This document shows positions 63,995-64,000 of a stretch of 64,000 bases of DNA, piece by piece. Made by a program: the position numbers and the translations under genes. Source of the stretch: Psychrobacillus lasiicapitis (GTDB lineage: Bacteria > Bacillota > Bacilli > Bacillales_A > Planococcaceae); NCBI RefSeq assembly GCF_006861795.1, contig NZ_VDGH01000006.1, positions 248,001-312,000 of the forward strand, given 5' to 3'. A model generated the notes under the pieces. That model was not told where the DNA came from. It searched no databases and saw only the letters and a list, made by a program, of their open reading frames with translations. Numbering within the stretch: the first letter of the stretch is position 1; every line of letters begins with the position of its first letter.

Positions 63995-64000
63995 TTAAAA

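Noticed and set aside
1-64000. CRISPR array, tRNA, rRNA, riboswitch, prophage or complete IS element
   Set aside because: I saw no regularly spaced repeats, clover-leaf RNA, known aptamer, phage genes or transposase. A dedicated search (tRNAscan, Rfam, ISfinder) would settle this.

Overview
The window comes from a low-GC, Gram-positive, endospore-forming member of the Bacillales. The evidence is YyaC, a CotY/CotZ-type coat protein, a YheC/D-type ATP-grasp protein, a YhcN/YlaJ lipoprotein, strong AGGAGG-like ribosome sites, and frequent TTG and GTG starts. A Planococcaceae/Caryophanaceae-like genus is my guess and the sequence does not prove it. I saw no rRNA, tRNA, CRISPR array, complete insertion sequence or prophage.

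Region 1 (1-18.4 kb) handles peptides and N-acylated amino acids. After a truncated yyaC and a SIMPL protein come three M20 metallohydrolases and a complete oligopeptide ABC importer (binding protein, two permeases, two ATPases). Two paralogous regulators of a type I cannot name follow, then an abgT-abgA-abgB set for p-aminobenzoyl-glutamate uptake and cleavage. Two divergent promoters share their -35 box at 2.7 kb. A sixth M20 enzyme sits with an MFS exporter at 39-42 kb.

Region 2 (18.4-26.7 kb) has a YkoGH-like two-component system with two PepSY proteins, a Yip1 membrane protein, a truncated BadF-type kinase remnant, peptidase E, an MFS transporter and a small unknown protein.

Region 3 (26.7-35.9 kb) is a leftward Ter stress cluster: two TerD proteins, a CitE-like aldolase, a PRTase-TRSP protein, a StiP protein, a HAD phosphatase, a YceG-like protein, TelA and a third TerD. 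A close match to the Bacillus ECF-sigma (SigW-type) promoter, TGAAAC-N16-CGTA, precedes it. This agrees with envelope-stress control of the B. subtilis yce operon and with a published proposal that such clusters make a nucleoside-like metabolite.

Region 4 (36-50.4 kb) is mixed: a decayed brnQ, an AraC regulator fused to a GH39-like domain, the MFS/M20 pair, a BMP lipoprotein plus chemoreceptor pair, a TPR-GGDEF protein, an esterase, a frameshifted CYP152-type P450 and a DMT transporter.

Region 5 (50.6-59.7 kb) is the most unusual. It holds two L-amino-acid-ligase-like ATP-grasp proteins, a CotY/CotZ-type coat protein, a YheC/D ATP-grasp fused to a MurF-like ligase, and two free-standing MurF-like ligases. 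Together they look like an undescribed amide-bond-forming pathway linked to the spore surface. The right end carries an NlpC/P60 protein with one dead domain, an FG-GAP-like protein, a YqjF/DUF2071 protein and a YhcN/YlaJ lipoprotein.

Three long fold-back repeats with terminal inverted repeats (18.4, 49.0 and 54.8 kb) each lie between converging genes. A 59-bp double-hairpin repeat occurs at 7.0 and 20.4 kb, where it supplies the stop codon of the histidine kinase.
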